Assembly (NCBI RefSeq): GCF_012395255.1
Contig: NZ_JAAZQD010000001.1
Location: 496,001-560,000 of the forward strand
DNA length: 64,000 nt
From: Oleiagrimonas citrea
GTDB taxonomy: Bacteria > Pseudomonadota > Gammaproteobacteria > Xanthomonadales > Rhodanobacteraceae
Reading direction: 5' to 3'
This document shows, piece after piece, positions 20,193-29,802 of this stretch. The translations under genes and the position numbers were made by a program. Every line of letters starts with the position of its first letter. Position 1 is the stretch's first letter. The notes under the pieces were generated by a model. That model did not search any database. It worked only from the letters and a program-made list of their open reading frames with translations, and was not told the DNA's origin.

Positions 20193-22403
20193 TCAGGGAA
20201 CCGAGACAGACGCCGCGGTTGCTGGCGAGGCGGATGAACTCGCGGCAGGTATCGCGGCCGAGGAAGCCGGTGCGGGCAGCGGCGCGACCGGCGTGGCGTC
20301 GCTGGCGCGCCACTTCATCTGGCCATTGTGGAACGTGTCATAGGCCACCTGATAGGACGCGATCGCCTCGTCGACTTCCTGCGTATCGACCGACTTGACC
20401 GGCGTGACATCGCCATTGGCGAAGTTCGGCGTCACCTGCTCGACTTCCCGGCGCGGCGAGAGGATTGTCAGCATGTCGCCCTTCAGATACCCCAGCCGCT
20501 GGTACGTCGACGGGAACGCACGCTCGCGCTCGCCCGGCGCCAGCTTGAACACGTCGTAGCCGAAGAAACGGCTGCGGTAGCTGAAATGCAGCAGACCGAG
20601 CAGCGTCGGCGGGATGTCCATCTGCGCCATCATCCGATTCACCACCTGCGGCTTGAATTGCGCGGGCGCGTAGATGATCAGCGGGATATGGTAGTGATTG
20701 ACCGGAATCTCGGCGCTGCCGGCGCTGTGCGCGCAGTGGTCGGCCGTGATCACGAACACTGTATTGTCGAAGTACGGCTTCTTGCGCATGCGCTGGATGA
20801 AGTCGTTGATCGCCCAGTCGGTATAGCGGATGGCGCCGAAGCGGGTCTTCTGCTTGCCCTTCACGCGTCCGGTCGGGAACGTGTACGGCCGGTGGTTCGA
20901 GGTGGTCATGATGTGCAGGAAGAACGGCTTGCCCTTCGCATGGATCTTGTCCATCTGCAGCATCGCCAGCGAGAACAGATCCTCGTCGGACACGCCCCAC
21001 ACATTCTCGCTGTGGATCTTCATGCTCGAAGGAATGTCGCGGCGATCCACGGCCCGGTAGCCGTTTGCGGCGAAGAACGGATTCATGTTGTCGAACTCGC
21101 CGTAACCACCGTAGACGAATTCCGACTCATACCCGTGTTGATTGAATATGTCGGCCAGCGAGAACAGGCCCTGGTTGTGCTTCTGCTTGATCAGTGAATC
21201 GCCGGGCGTCGGCGGCACCGACAGCGACAATGCCTCCAGGCCGCGCACGGTACGTGTACCGTTGGCATACATGCGGGTGAAGAAGATGCTCTGGTCCGCC
21301 AGCTTGTCCAGATGCGGCGTCAGGTGCTTGGTGCTGCCGAAATGCGCCAGGTACTGGCCGGACAGACTCTCGACACTGATAAGCACCACGTTCAGATGCT
21401 TTTCGGGGCCGGGATTGCGGATGGCTCGGGTCAGATTGTGCGGATCATTGCTGACGTAGGTCGCATCCGGCGTCTTCAGCATCTTGCGCACAGTGGCGTA
21501 AGCCTGATCATCCGGCAGTGTCTTGTAGAACTGATCGAAATTGAGCTGATCGGCGCGGAACGCCGCGAAGAATTGATAGATGCCGTTGCCGCCCAGGTCG
21601 TTGACGTAGCGATTGGCGGTCTGGTTGCGCATGTTCGCATTGACGAAGTACGCCGTGGCGACCGTCGCGACCAGCCAGCCCAGCACGATCCCGGTGCGTC
21701 CGGCGAACGTGCTGCCGTCATCCTGCGCGCGAACGCTGCGGCGGCTGAGAAACATCACCGTCAGCGCGATCAGGCCGATGATCGTCAGCCACAGACCGAC
21801 CGGATACGACTCCTCGATGTTGCCGACCACCTCTCGCGTGTAGACCAGGTAGTCCACCGCGATGAAATTGAAGCGCGCGCTGAACTCGTTCCAGAACGTC
21901 CACTCCGAGGCAGCGATGAACAGCAGCCCGAACGTCAGCAGCGTGCAGAATCCGTACAGCACCACGCGCCCTGTACGCGACGTATACGTGAACGCCGTCA
22001 GCGGCAGCATGAACAGCAGCGGGATCAGCACCGGCCACGTCACCTTCAGCGTGGCGTGATAAGCCACGTGCAGCGCCAGCAGCACCGCGCCGCAAATCGC
22101 ACACAGCACCGCGGCGACAGCCAGCCAGCGCAACCAGCCTGGCAAGCGTCCCGGCTTCGTCGGCACCAGCCACAGGAACAACACCATGGGCCAGGCAAAA
22201 TAAACGAATGCGATCAGATCGTAACCGAGCCCGACACCGAAGATGTACAACCAGTACAGCGGGTTGGCCGGTACACCGGAGCCGGTCTTGACGAGAAGTA
22301 CCAGGCGGGTCAGAAACGAGATGACGAGAAAACAGACGCCCAGCCAGACCAGGGGACGGAAACGCTGGCGCAAGGGATTTACGGAAACGAACATCGATCT
22401 CAT
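20193..22403 (-). CDS. LTA-synthase-like membrane sulfatase (phosphoglycerol/phosphoethanolamine transferase family)
   Basis: A 736-residue protein with about six to seven N-terminal membrane helices (to about residue 240) and a large periplasmic sulfatase-fold domain. Metal and nucleophile positions of the LtaS family are visible: glutamate in ISVESLSG, the nucleophile threonine in NGTRTVRGLEAL and aspartate-histidine in ITADHC. The family moves phosphoglycerol or phosphoethanolamine from lipids to an acceptor. In Gram-negatives the acceptor is usually a periplasmic glucan or lipid A, so the product here is inferred only. The C-terminal 35 residues are a low-complexity Ala/Ser/Pro tail. I chose the ATG at 22403; another at 22394 is possible. 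Confidence 0.88.
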   Translation of the reverse strand: MRSMFVSVNPLRQRFRPLVWLGVCFLVISFLTRLVLLVKTGSGVPANPLYWLYIFGVGLGYDLIAFVYFAWPMVLFLWLVPTKPGRLPGWLRWLAVAAVLCAICGAVLLALHVAYHATLKVTWPVLIPLLFMLPLTAFTYTSRTGRVVLYGFCTLLTFGLLFIAASEWTFWNEFSARFNFIAVDYLVYTREVVGNIEESYPVGLWLTIIGLIALTVMFLSRRSVRAQDDGSTFAGRTGIVLGWLVATVATAYFVNANMRNQTANRYVNDLGGNGIYQFFAAFRADQLNFDQFYKTLPDDQAYATVRKMLKTPDATYVSNDPHNLTRAIRNPGPEKHLNVVLISVESLSGQYLAHFGSTKHLTPHLDKLADQSIFFTRMYANGTRTVRGLEALSLSVPPTPGDSLIKQKHNQGLFSLADIFNQHGYESEFVYGGYGEFDNMNPFFAANGYRAVDRRDIPSSMKIHSENVWGVSDEDLFSLAMLQMDKIHAKGKPFFLHIMTTSNHRPYTFPTGRVKGKQKTRFGAIRYTDWAINDFIQRMRKKPYFDNTVFVITADHCAHSAGSAEIPVNHYHIPLIIYAPAQFKPQVVNRMMAQMDIPPTLLGLLHFSYRSRFFGYDVFKLAPGERERAFPSTYQRLGYLKGDMLTILSPRREVEQVTPNFANGDVTPVKSVDTQEVDEAIASYQVAYDTFHNGQMKWRASDATPVAPLPAPASSAAIPAASSSASPATAASVSVP

Positions 22404-22510
22404 ACGGGACCCTGCCCGAGGCAAAACATCCCCCATCATACGCCAGAAACCCGTGCGCATTCATGCGCCAGATCGTGATTCGGCGCCGTCCGCGCCATTG
22501 AAGCGCAACA

Positions 22511-22538
22511 AGAAAATCGCCCCCGGAAAGGGGGCGAT
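22511..22538 (-). terminator. Terminator of the minor-pilin operon
   Basis: On the minus strand a 9-bp GC-rich hairpin (arms 22530-22538 and 22516-22524, loop TTTCC) is followed by a T-rich tract. It lies 36 bases after the pilE-like gene. Confidence 0.85.
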
Positions 22539-22573
22539 GATGAGTGCATTCGTGCCGTGACGGATCTCTATCC

Positions 22574-23047
22574 CTACCAGCACTCGTCGAGCGGAGCCGC
22601 TCCCGTGATGGAACGCTGCCCGGTCTGGTCCAGTTTCAACGTACCGCACTTGGCATCACGGCTTGCCTGCACGCCTTGCGGCACGGCCTGAAGCGTGTAG
22701 GTCGCGCTGGTCGGCGTGCCATCGAACGAATACTTGTAGAAATTGCCCGTTTGCGACGTCGTGGCGCAACCCATCGTCGCGAACGGAGGCGCCGCGGAGC
22801 TACTCGAAGTCGGATAGGTCAGGCTCGTGGTGTAGGCGCGCTCCATGTAATTGGAGAACTCCGACAGACAGCCCTCGGCCGCGACACGATGCGTCTTCGT
22901 GATGTGCTGGATGTACGACGGATACGCGATGGCCGAGAGAATCGCGATCACGGCCACCACGATCATCAGTTCAAGCAGCGTGAAGCCATGCGTGCCCGCA
23001 CGTCGCGACACAGCGCGGGAAGTTCCGGAGTACGGCCGTTGCATCAT
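22574..23047 (-). CDS. pilE: Type IV pilin-like protein PilE
   Basis: A 157-residue prepilin. The class III leader ends HG|FTLLELMI, cut by PilD prepilin peptidase, with glutamate at +5 and a hydrophobic helix VVAVIAILSAIAYPSYI that anchors it in the membrane and packs the pilus core. A C-terminal cysteine pair (CGTLK ... DECW) fits the D-region loop. I chose the ATG at 23047 because AAGGA lies six bases upstream, within the pilY1 stop. It is the last gene of fimT-pilV-pilW-pilX-pilY1-pilE, so I call it a minor pilin rather than the major subunit. Confidence 0.93.
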   Translation of the reverse strand: MMQRPYSGTSRAVSRRAGTHGFTLLELMIVVAVIAILSAIAYPSYIQHITKTHRVAAEGCLSEFSNYMERAYTTSLTYPTSSSSAAPPFATMGCATTSQTGNFYKYSFDGTPTSATYTLQAVPQGVQASRDAKCGTLKLDQTGQRSITGAAPLDECW

Positions 23048-23056
23048 GATCATTCC

Positions 23057-26000
23057 TTACTGAGTCGTCAGTTCACGCCAGGACACTCGTCCCAGACCGC
23101 CCGTGCTGCCGGAGGTCTGCAGGCTGCCTGTCGTGCCGTTGTCGAAGCTGACCAGCATAGTGCCACCGACGAAGATCGGATTGTTGGGCAAGGAGCTGAA
23201 GCCGACGCCCGCCGAGGCATAGGTCTTGCCATTGATGGTGACGGAATCGCCGGAATTGATCTGCCCGTTTCCGTTCACGTCGAAGAAGTCGGAGACCGGA
23301 TTGGTACCGGTGAACGGGTCTACTGCCATGATCCAGCCGCTGCCTGACGGGTTGCACAGATCCTTGGCCTGCGGAATGCGCGTCGTGCCCAGCAGCACAT
23401 TGCCCTGGAACTGGTTCGGCGTGACCATGCGCTCGCCTTCGGCGATGTAGGACGTGGCCCCAGTCGAGGCGGACACGATAGGCGTGAGCAGATCCATGTA
23501 CCAACCCGACTTTCCGGTCATGTCCGACGTGGACGGCGGCGGCGTGACGACGCGTGCAGGCAGTGTCGGCGGCGATGCCGTGGGATCACCCGGCGTCTGA
23601 CCGATGATCTGTCGCTGCACCAGCGCCGAACGGCCGCTGGAGAGGTTGCTTACCAGACTGGTGGTCGCGGACTGCGCGATGATGCCGTACCAAGTCTGCG
23701 TGGACAGGTCGGTGAGGTCCGAGGAACTGAGATAGCGACCGGTTCCGAAGAACAACCAGACGTCGTTCGTCGTCGGATTCTTGCCTGCCAGCAGACCGCC
23801 CGTGATGGGCTGGATGTTGCCGCTCGCGTCCTTTGCGGTGAACAGCAGCGTGCCCGTACTGTCCGGCGTGGCCTTGTTGCCGCTGTTGTTCTGCAGCGCG
23901 AAGGACCAGACATGTCCGTCCAGATCGCCGGCATAGGCCGTGGTGCTGACACCGTTGGTCGGGGTATCGATCCAAACGGCCGGCGCGGACATGCCGTTGT
24001 CGGTGCTCGTATCCGAGGTCAGGTGGACCGAGAGATCGCCCGTCGCCAGATCGAACTGCAACAGTGCGGCGACGCCGTTGGTGCTGTTGTAGCCGTTGCC
24101 GATCAGTACCGACCAGCTACCGTCCAGGGTCTGCGCGATCACCGGCTTGCCGGTCATCTGTCCGATGTAGCCGCTGTTGGTCAGGCCATCTCCGGACGAG
24201 CGCTCCCAGAGCAACTTGATGTTGGAGGGGGACGTGATGTCCAGCGCATACACCGTCTTGGCGGTACCACGCCCGGTCGTGCCCACGAGCACCGTATGCC
24301 AGCTCCCGCTCATGTAGACATCGGCGACGGTCAATTCGCCGTCGTTGAAGTACTGATGCGGCGCGGCGATCGTGCCGTATTTCGGATCGGCCAGCGAAGC
24401 GATGCCATTGGTAATGACAGAGCCCGGCAGGTACGCGAACGTTTCCTTGCCGGTTGCGGCATCGAACGCATGCAGCATGCCGTCGTTGGCCGCCAGGTAG
24501 ACCAGGGCCTTCCGGTTCTCGTTGTTCGTGGCGTAGAGCGGATAGTCCACCGAACCGGTGAACGACTCGCCGTAGAACTGGTTCGCGACCGGCGCACCCA
24601 CGTAGACCGGCTGCGAGTCGACGATATCGCCGAGCGAGGTGTCACGCGTGCGGTAGATGCCGTTGGTCTGGCTCTGCTCCATCGAGGAGTCGCCGCGCAG
24701 GTAGTTGATGATGTTCTGCTGATCGGTGGCATTGAGACCCAGCGCCGCCTGCTGTGCCGCGGAAAGCGACGACAGCGTCTTGAACTGCACGTATTGCGCG
24801 CTCGGCGTGGAGCCCTGAGGGTTGTACGTGTAGATGTTGCGGGTCGACCACGAAGGCATCACGTTGGCGGCCTGCCACGCGGGACTGGCGGCGATCGCGC
24901 CCGTATTCGGATCGATCGTGAGCGCCTTGAGGTCGCCCTTCCACTTCACCGTGTAGTAGTTCGCCTGATAGGCGACCGTACCGGTCTTCAGCTCGGTCGA
25001 GTTGGCGGCAAGGCTTGCGCCGGTGCCGACACGTTCCGCGGCACGCTTCAGTGCATCCTGCAGGCCGTTGGTGAAGGCCTGCGGGCTCGTCGCCGAGTAG
25101 AACCCGCCGTGACCGTTCACGGCCGCATGTGCCAGGTCGGCAATGTTGTTGACGTCGTTCGAAGCCGGCTGCGGCCAGGAGAACCCGGAGATCGCGCTTC
25201 CACCGTTGGCCCAGTCGAAAACCTGATCGACCGTGGTGCCGGCAGGCGAGATGTGTTCCGGCTTGAAGCCCAGACCGAGGGTGAATGTCGTCATGTGCTG
25301 CCAGAACGCCGGATCGTCGGAACTCGGCGGCACTTCATTGCTCACCGAGGTGCGCAGATCGGTCAACCAGTACTTCATGGCCACATCGGCCAGCGTGTCG
25401 CTGTAGCTGTCCGCGTACGGCGCCACCGCATTGTAGGTATACGACTGGCCATTCGGTCCGGAACGCTGGGCGCCGCCGGTGCCGTCGACGTTGCCCACGC
25501 TGGGCGAGCCGCCGTTCCAGAAACCGTCGGTGGTCAGAATCGTGTAGGACTGACGGCAGGCCAGTTCGGTACTGTCGGAACTGGACGTCTGCCACGGCTG
25601 CGCGGACTCGTAGTACTTGCCCACCGCATCGAGCGAAAGACGCAATGGCGTGGAGTTGTTCGGCTCGACACCGGCCAGCCAGGTCCAGAAGGCGCTCTTC
25701 TGGGTGCCCGACGAACCATCCCCGAACGGCTGCACCTGGGCGATCGTCTTCGAGTTGTAGACGGCAGTGTTGGCCGGAAGATTGGCGTTGTTGCGCCCGT
25801 TGATCGAACCGAAACCGATCCGGAACGTCGGATCGATGTCGATGAACGAATTCATCAGGCCGCTCTTGGCCATCTCGATACGCGTGCGGTAGTACGAGAA
25901 CCAGTTGGCGACACTCTGCTGCGTGGCCGCGCTGTAGTCACAGTCCGCACCTTCGGCGATCGCGACCGCGCAGTCCTGCTGCGTCTTGCCCACATAGTGA

Positions 26001-26842
26001 CGTACATACCCACCGCTGCCGTCGGGCGTCGTGTAGGTGAAGAGCTTCGCGGTGACGTCCTGTACCTGGATGCACTTGTTCTGCGAACCGTCGAACGTGC
26101 CGCCCAGCGGGCAACTCGGCGTGTCCGGCGCGTAGTAGCTGTAGGTGATGTTCGCTTCCCGACAAGTCCAGCGATGATGATGGAAGACGAGCTTGTCATT
26201 GCCGTTGCACTGCAAATAGCGATCAGGCTTGTAGTAGCGGTACGAGACACTTTCCACATGCTGGCATTCCCCCTGATGATTGGGGTCGGTAGACAGCACA
26301 TCCCCGTAATGACAGCTCATGACAGGGTCGTAGTTGTTCTGCACGTTGGACGTCAGCGTCTCGTAGTACCGATAGCTGCCCCAGTACTGGGTGATATCGA
26401 CCTCGTTGCCGGTCGACTGATCGGTGAACCCGTCCCTGAACGCGTTGCCCAGGCCCGGAGAATTCGGATAGTCCGTGCCGTCCGCCTTCGGCGGCGGCGT
26501 GTAGATCAGGTTCGGGTTGTAGTAGGTGCCGTTGTTGCCGTAGTAGCGCAGACCGTCCACGGACGTATCGGGGATGTACGACCAATCGGGCATGAAATCC
26601 GAACTCATTGAACCGGAGTCATCCAGCATCAGGACGAGATTCGGCGGCAACGGCTGCTGAATGATGAGCGGCGACTGATCCACCGGCACGGCGGCCTGGG
26701 CGGCATACGGCGCGCCCAGCATCCACACGCCCAGACCGACGCAGAACAGGCTGCGCAGAAAGCGCACTGCACGTTCCTTCAAAGTATTCGTTGCATTCAT
26801 GGCGGTATCGCTCTCGCTACGCGCATTCGCTTTCATGGTCAT
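23057..26842 (-). CDS. pilY1: PilY1 type IV pilus tip adhesin
   Basis: A secreted protein of 1261 residues with a signal peptide (WMLGAPYAAQA). An N-terminal von Willebrand A-like region has the MIDAS start LMLDDSGSM. The C-terminal PilY1/PilC beta-propeller contains the typical LVYLAANDGMLHAFDAATG. A calcium-type loop near the end, DVNGNGQINSGD, resembles the site that controls pilus retraction in Pseudomonas PilY1. PilY1 caps pili together with the minor pilins and acts in adhesion and surface sensing. The start at 26842 is likely; 26836 and 26800 are in-frame options. Its stop overlaps the pilE ribosome site. Confidence 0.95.
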   Translation of the reverse strand: MTMKANARSESDTAMNATNTLKERAVRFLRSLFCVGLGVWMLGAPYAAQAAVPVDQSPLIIQQPLPPNLVLMLDDSGSMSSDFMPDWSYIPDTSVDGLRYYGNNGTYYNPNLIYTPPPKADGTDYPNSPGLGNAFRDGFTDQSTGNEVDITQYWGSYRYYETLTSNVQNNYDPVMSCHYGDVLSTDPNHQGECQHVESVSYRYYKPDRYLQCNGNDKLVFHHHRWTCREANITYSYYAPDTPSCPLGGTFDGSQNKCIQVQDVTAKLFTYTTPDGSGGYVRHYVGKTQQDCAVAIAEGADCDYSAATQQSVANWFSYYRTRIEMAKSGLMNSFIDIDPTFRIGFGSINGRNNANLPANTAVYNSKTIAQVQPFGDGSSGTQKSAFWTWLAGVEPNNSTPLRLSLDAVGKYYESAQPWQTSSSDSTELACRQSYTILTTDGFWNGGSPSVGNVDGTGGAQRSGPNGQSYTYNAVAPYADSYSDTLADVAMKYWLTDLRTSVSNEVPPSSDDPAFWQHMTTFTLGLGFKPEHISPAGTTVDQVFDWANGGSAISGFSWPQPASNDVNNIADLAHAAVNGHGGFYSATSPQAFTNGLQDALKRAAERVGTGASLAANSTELKTGTVAYQANYYTVKWKGDLKALTIDPNTGAIAASPAWQAANVMPSWSTRNIYTYNPQGSTPSAQYVQFKTLSSLSAAQQAALGLNATDQQNIINYLRGDSSMEQSQTNGIYRTRDTSLGDIVDSQPVYVGAPVANQFYGESFTGSVDYPLYATNNENRKALVYLAANDGMLHAFDAATGKETFAYLPGSVITNGIASLADPKYGTIAAPHQYFNDGELTVADVYMSGSWHTVLVGTTGRGTAKTVYALDITSPSNIKLLWERSSGDGLTNSGYIGQMTGKPVIAQTLDGSWSVLIGNGYNSTNGVAALLQFDLATGDLSVHLTSDTSTDNGMSAPAVWIDTPTNGVSTTAYAGDLDGHVWSFALQNNSGNKATPDSTGTLLFTAKDASGNIQPITGGLLAGKNPTTNDVWLFFGTGRYLSSSDLTDLSTQTWYGIIAQSATTSLVSNLSSGRSALVQRQIIGQTPGDPTASPPTLPARVVTPPPSTSDMTGKSGWYMDLLTPIVSASTGATSYIAEGERMVTPNQFQGNVLLGTTRIPQAKDLCNPSGSGWIMAVDPFTGTNPVSDFFDVNGNGQINSGDSVTINGKTYASAGVGFSSLPNNPIFVGGTMLVSFDNGTTGSLQTSGSTGGLGRVSWRELTTQ

Positions 26843-26854
26843 GCCCTATTCCGC

Positions 26855-27472
26855 TCAGCCTTTCTTGATGACGGCCTGAAGAGTGACGATCGCGCGGTTC
26901 TTGGTCGCGCTCAGACTCGGGTCGCCGCTGCGCGCCGTGACGCGATAGAACACCGACGTGGCCGACACGCCCTGCGCTCCGTAGTTGTGCGCGTTGGCGG
27001 TCTGGTTGAACCCTGTATTGGTACTGGCATCCGCCCAGTTGCCCATGTTCTCGATCACGTACTGCGGTTGTCCGGACGCCATGCTCGCTGCGGTGTACTT
27101 GCCTGCCGTTGTTCCAGTCTGCACCGTGTGGATCGAACCGCTGGGCAGGTTCGGGTCGTCGAAGGGATTGGTCAGACAGATGACGCCGCCCGCCTGGCAG
27201 TTGCGGGCGATCAAGGCGGGATTCGAGGAAATGAGATCCGCGGCGGCGCGCATGGCCGCCTCCGCATTCTGGAAGGCCACCTGGCGGTCGTACATGTTCG
27301 AGGCCAGCTTCTGCTGCACGATGGTGCCGCGCACGGCCGAGAAACCGACCAGGGTGATCACTACCAGCAGCAGCAGCGCGATAACCAAGGCGACGCCGCG
27401 CTGGCGCTCCTGGGCGAAACCCGGTGCGCGGCGCCCACGAAGAATAGGGAGAGACTGAACATGCATGATCAT
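26855..27472 (-). CDS. pilX: Minor pilin PilX
   Basis: A 205-residue minor pilin. The prepilin site is RQRG|VALVIALLLLVV with a hydrophobic helix through about residue 46 and a glutamate later in the helix (QNAEAAMRAA). It matches the PilX N-terminal domain found before pilY1. The start at 27472 overlaps the pilW stop as ATGA. The ATG at 27466 has better spacing to GGTG and may be the true one. The missing +5 glutamate is normal for PilX/GspK-like subunits, which sit at the pilus tip. Confidence 0.9.
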   Translation of the reverse strand: MIMHVQSLPILRGRRAPGFAQERQRGVALVIALLLLVVITLVGFSAVRGTIVQQKLASNMYDRQVAFQNAEAAMRAAADLISSNPALIARNCQAGGVICLTNPFDDPNLPSGSIHTVQTGTTAGKYTAASMASGQPQYVIENMGNWADASTNTGFNQTANAHNYGAQGVSATSVFYRVTARSGDPSLSATKNRAIVTLQAVIKKG

Positions 27473-28506
27473 TTCACCCGATTGCGTACGGTGGTGGTCG
27501 AAGTGAATTCGCGTGTGAGCGCCTTGGTGTCGACGCCTGCCCGCTGGTCGGTGCTTTCAAGCTTCAAGTGCACCCGAACCGCATCGACCATGGACCAATT
27601 GGTCACGGATGCTGCGTTGACAAAATCGCTGTTCGGCGGCTGATGGAACGTGATCTGCATGTCGTCGACATTGCGGACCATTTCCTGAGGTTGTCCAGTG
27701 GGTGTACCGGAAACATTGGTCATCCGCATGTAGTAGAGCGAATGCCCTCCTTCCGGGTTGTTGCCGATGTACCAGTCCGATGCGACCAGCTTGGCAATGA
27801 CCGAGTTGGGCGGGAACGCATAGCTGTTGCCGTTGGCCGTACAGGTCGTCGGGAAACCCAATCCCTTCGAACAGTTCCCCGGTGAACCCGTGCCGGTATT
27901 GTGAACAAGGGTCACGTTCGAGTCGTTGTAATTGGTGATCTGCGTGATCGCCGCATGGTCCGGATCACAGACGATGATGACATCGCCCGTTTTCAGGTCC
28001 GACGTGGCGTTATTGAGCTTGAACTGCGCGGACGTGGGGTTGTGACTGGCCACGCTCAATCCCGTCGAGCCAGACCCCAGAATCTGCAGCGAGGACGTGC
28101 TGGCGACACGCTGCTGGACCGCCGTGCCCGTAGTCACGGCCGGGTCCACCGTGTTGGGATCGTAGCCGCGCAGAGCATTGCCCCAGTTGGCGAACCAATC
28201 CGTGCTCTTGTCATTCAGCACATTGGCGACACGGCCATTGTTGTTGCACGCCGTCTGACCGGCATTGCGGATGTCGCGCGCCAGCAGCTCGAAGGCCACG
28301 CGCGCATTGGTCTGCACATCGCTCAGCGCCTGGTTCGTCTGGTACGTCCGTGAGCTGGCCAGAAACACACTACCGGCGCCCGCGATGACGACCAGACCGA
28401 GCACCATCGCGATCATCAGCTCGACCAGACTGAACCCCCGCTCGCGCCCGCTCGCACGAGCGAAAGACGTCTTGCGGGCAGGCATGTTCGATGTGTGCAT
28501 GTTCAT
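27469..28506 (-). CDS. pilW: Minor pilin PilW
   Basis: A 345-residue minor pilin. The prepilin site is RERG|FSLVELMIAMVLGLVVIAG, with the +5 glutamate, followed by a long globular domain typical of PilW/GspJ-like proteins. The ATG at 28506 overlaps the pilV stop as ATGA and has AAGG upstream. It takes part in the priming tip complex with PilV, PilX, FimT and PilY1. Confidence 0.93.
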   Translation of the reverse strand: MNMHTSNMPARKTSFARASGRERGFSLVELMIAMVLGLVVIAGAGSVFLASSRTYQTNQALSDVQTNARVAFELLARDIRNAGQTACNNNGRVANVLNDKSTDWFANWGNALRGYDPNTVDPAVTTGTAVQQRVASTSSLQILGSGSTGLSVASHNPTSAQFKLNNATSDLKTGDVIIVCDPDHAAITQITNYNDSNVTLVHNTGTGSPGNCSKGLGFPTTCTANGNSYAFPPNSVIAKLVASDWYIGNNPEGGHSLYYMRMTNVSGTPTGQPQEMVRNVDDMQITFHQPPNSDFVNAASVTNWSMVDAVRVHLKLESTDQRAGVDTKALTREFTSTTTVRNRVK

Positions 28507-28985
28507 AGAATCGCCTTCGTGATGACCTGCTGCTTCTTGCCGCCACCCACGCCGGCACGGCTGTCGTCGAATTCGATCGTGATCGTGCACTCGCCGACAT
28601 TGTCGCAATTGACGGTGCCCTTGGTGGTTGCTTCGGCGCCCATGTCGTGGCCGAGCTGGGCGCACCATGCATTCAACTGGAAAGCCGCCAGCGAGCCGCT
28701 CGCGGAAGGACAGGCATTCGCAATCACGGTCGTGTTGTAGTTGCCGGCCTTGGCGTTGGTCAGGTCGGCGCGCATCGCGTCGAGGATCGAGTAGCTGTTG
28801 ACCGTCGCCATGCTTCGCGCCATCGCGCTGTTGTTGGTCGACAACGACATGGCCAGCAGCGCGCCAACACCAAGAAAGCCGATCGACAGCACCAGTACGG
28901 CGATCATGACCTCGATCAGGCCCACGCCGCCCTGGACGGAAGCCGACTTGCTGCGGTGGGCGAAAATGGGAAGTGAACGCTTCAT
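28503..28985 (-). CDS. pilV: Minor pilin PilV
   Basis: A 160-residue minor pilin with the site VQGG|VGLIEVMIAVLVLSIGFLG: the +5 glutamate is present and valine replaces phenylalanine at +1, common in PilV/GspI. The ATG at 28985 shares one base with the fimT stop (TGATG), and the end overlaps pilW. It is part of the tip complex. Confidence 0.93.
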   Translation of the reverse strand: MKRSLPIFAHRSKSASVQGGVGLIEVMIAVLVLSIGFLGVGALLAMSLSTNNSAMARSMATVNSYSILDAMRADLTNAKAGNYNTTVIANACPSASGSLAAFQLNAWCAQLGHDMGAEATTKGTVNCDNVGECTITIEFDDSRAGVGGGKKQQVITKAIL

Positions 28986-29629
28986 CACGGGCAAGTCCCC
29001 GTAGTAGTGGTCGTCGTGATGATCGAACCCGTCACGATCTGGATCACGCGATGGTTGTTCGAACTGAGCTGGTCGGTGCAGATGTCGACCAGGGTGTCGT
29101 TCATCGGCGCCGTGCTGCCGATGGCGTGGCCGATGCCCTGGCCGTCGAAACGCACGGCCTTGATGTCGCCGTTGAGTTTCAGTGGCCCCGAGATCTGCGT
29201 GTTCTCGGCGTGCGCCAGGAACGTCTTGTCGCTGGCACTGGAGGCATTCGGGTCTTGCAGGAGAACCGCCGCGCCCGTCATGGTCCCGCACGCGGAACCC
29301 AGCGTGTCGGAGCCGTTGTTCGCCGCCACATTGCTGCAGAACTGCGCGAAATTGTTGCGCTTGACCGCCTCCAACTTCGCCGTGTTGATGGCATCCACCA
29401 TATCGTTGGCGACCGTCGTCATGCGATTGGAGAGCGTGATCGACTTGAAGCTGGGGATCGCAATCGCAACCAGCACAGCGGCGACGGCCACGGTGATCAT
29501 CAGCTCCACCAGAGTGAAGCCCCGCGCACGCGCGCACGAACCGTCATGACGGTAGGACACCGCGACAGGAACCGTCGGCTGCACTTCTCGAGTGCGGCGC
29601 TCCTGGCATGACGTAATCGAATGGATCAT
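28985..29629 (-). CDS. fimT: GspH/FimT-family minor pilin
   Basis: A 214-residue prepilin with cut site ARARG|FTLVELMITVAVAAVLVAIAIPSF and a GspH-type globular domain (NRMTTVANDMVDAINTAKLEAVKRN). The leader from the ATG at 29629 is long (about 37 residues), so a later start is possible; no better ribosome site is seen. Only one GspH-type gene heads this operon, while Pseudomonas has fimT and fimU; the symbol is chosen by operon position. The family includes DNA-binding members used in natural transformation, but that role is not shown here. Confidence 0.9.
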   Translation of the reverse strand: MIHSITSCQERRTREVQPTVPVAVSYRHDGSCARARGFTLVELMITVAVAAVLVAIAIPSFKSITLSNRMTTVANDMVDAINTAKLEAVKRNNFAQFCSNVAANNGSDTLGSACGTMTGAAVLLQDPNASSASDKTFLAHAENTQISGPLKLNGDIKAVRFDGQGIGHAIGSTAPMNDTLVDICTDQLSSNNHRVIQIVTGSIITTTTTTGTCP

Positions 29630-29663
29630 GGATCCGAACCCCTGACAGATATACCCCGCATAC

Positions 29664-29692
29664 AGCATAAGCGGCGGGTACGGAATTGCCAG
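29664..29692 (-). promoter_or_regulatory. Candidate promoter of the minor-pilin operon
   Basis: On the minus strand CTGGCA (29687-29692) and TATGCT (29664-29669) have a 17-base spacer, four of six matches each. The start would be about 28 bases before the fimT ATG. I looked for a sigma-54 site and did not find the TTGC half. Confidence 0.4.
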
Positions 29693-29802
29693 TTGGAAAC
29701 GGACGAATGGTAGCGATTTCCCGATCAGCGGCGGCTCGAGGCCATAAAGCTGTGGCGCAAGTCACACCGACAGCGCCATCGGCGGCACGCCACGACACCC
29801 TG

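Noticed and set aside
23912-26611. Open frame of 899 codons antisense to pilY1
   Set aside because: Composition bias of the complementary strand of a real gene; no motif or ribosome site.
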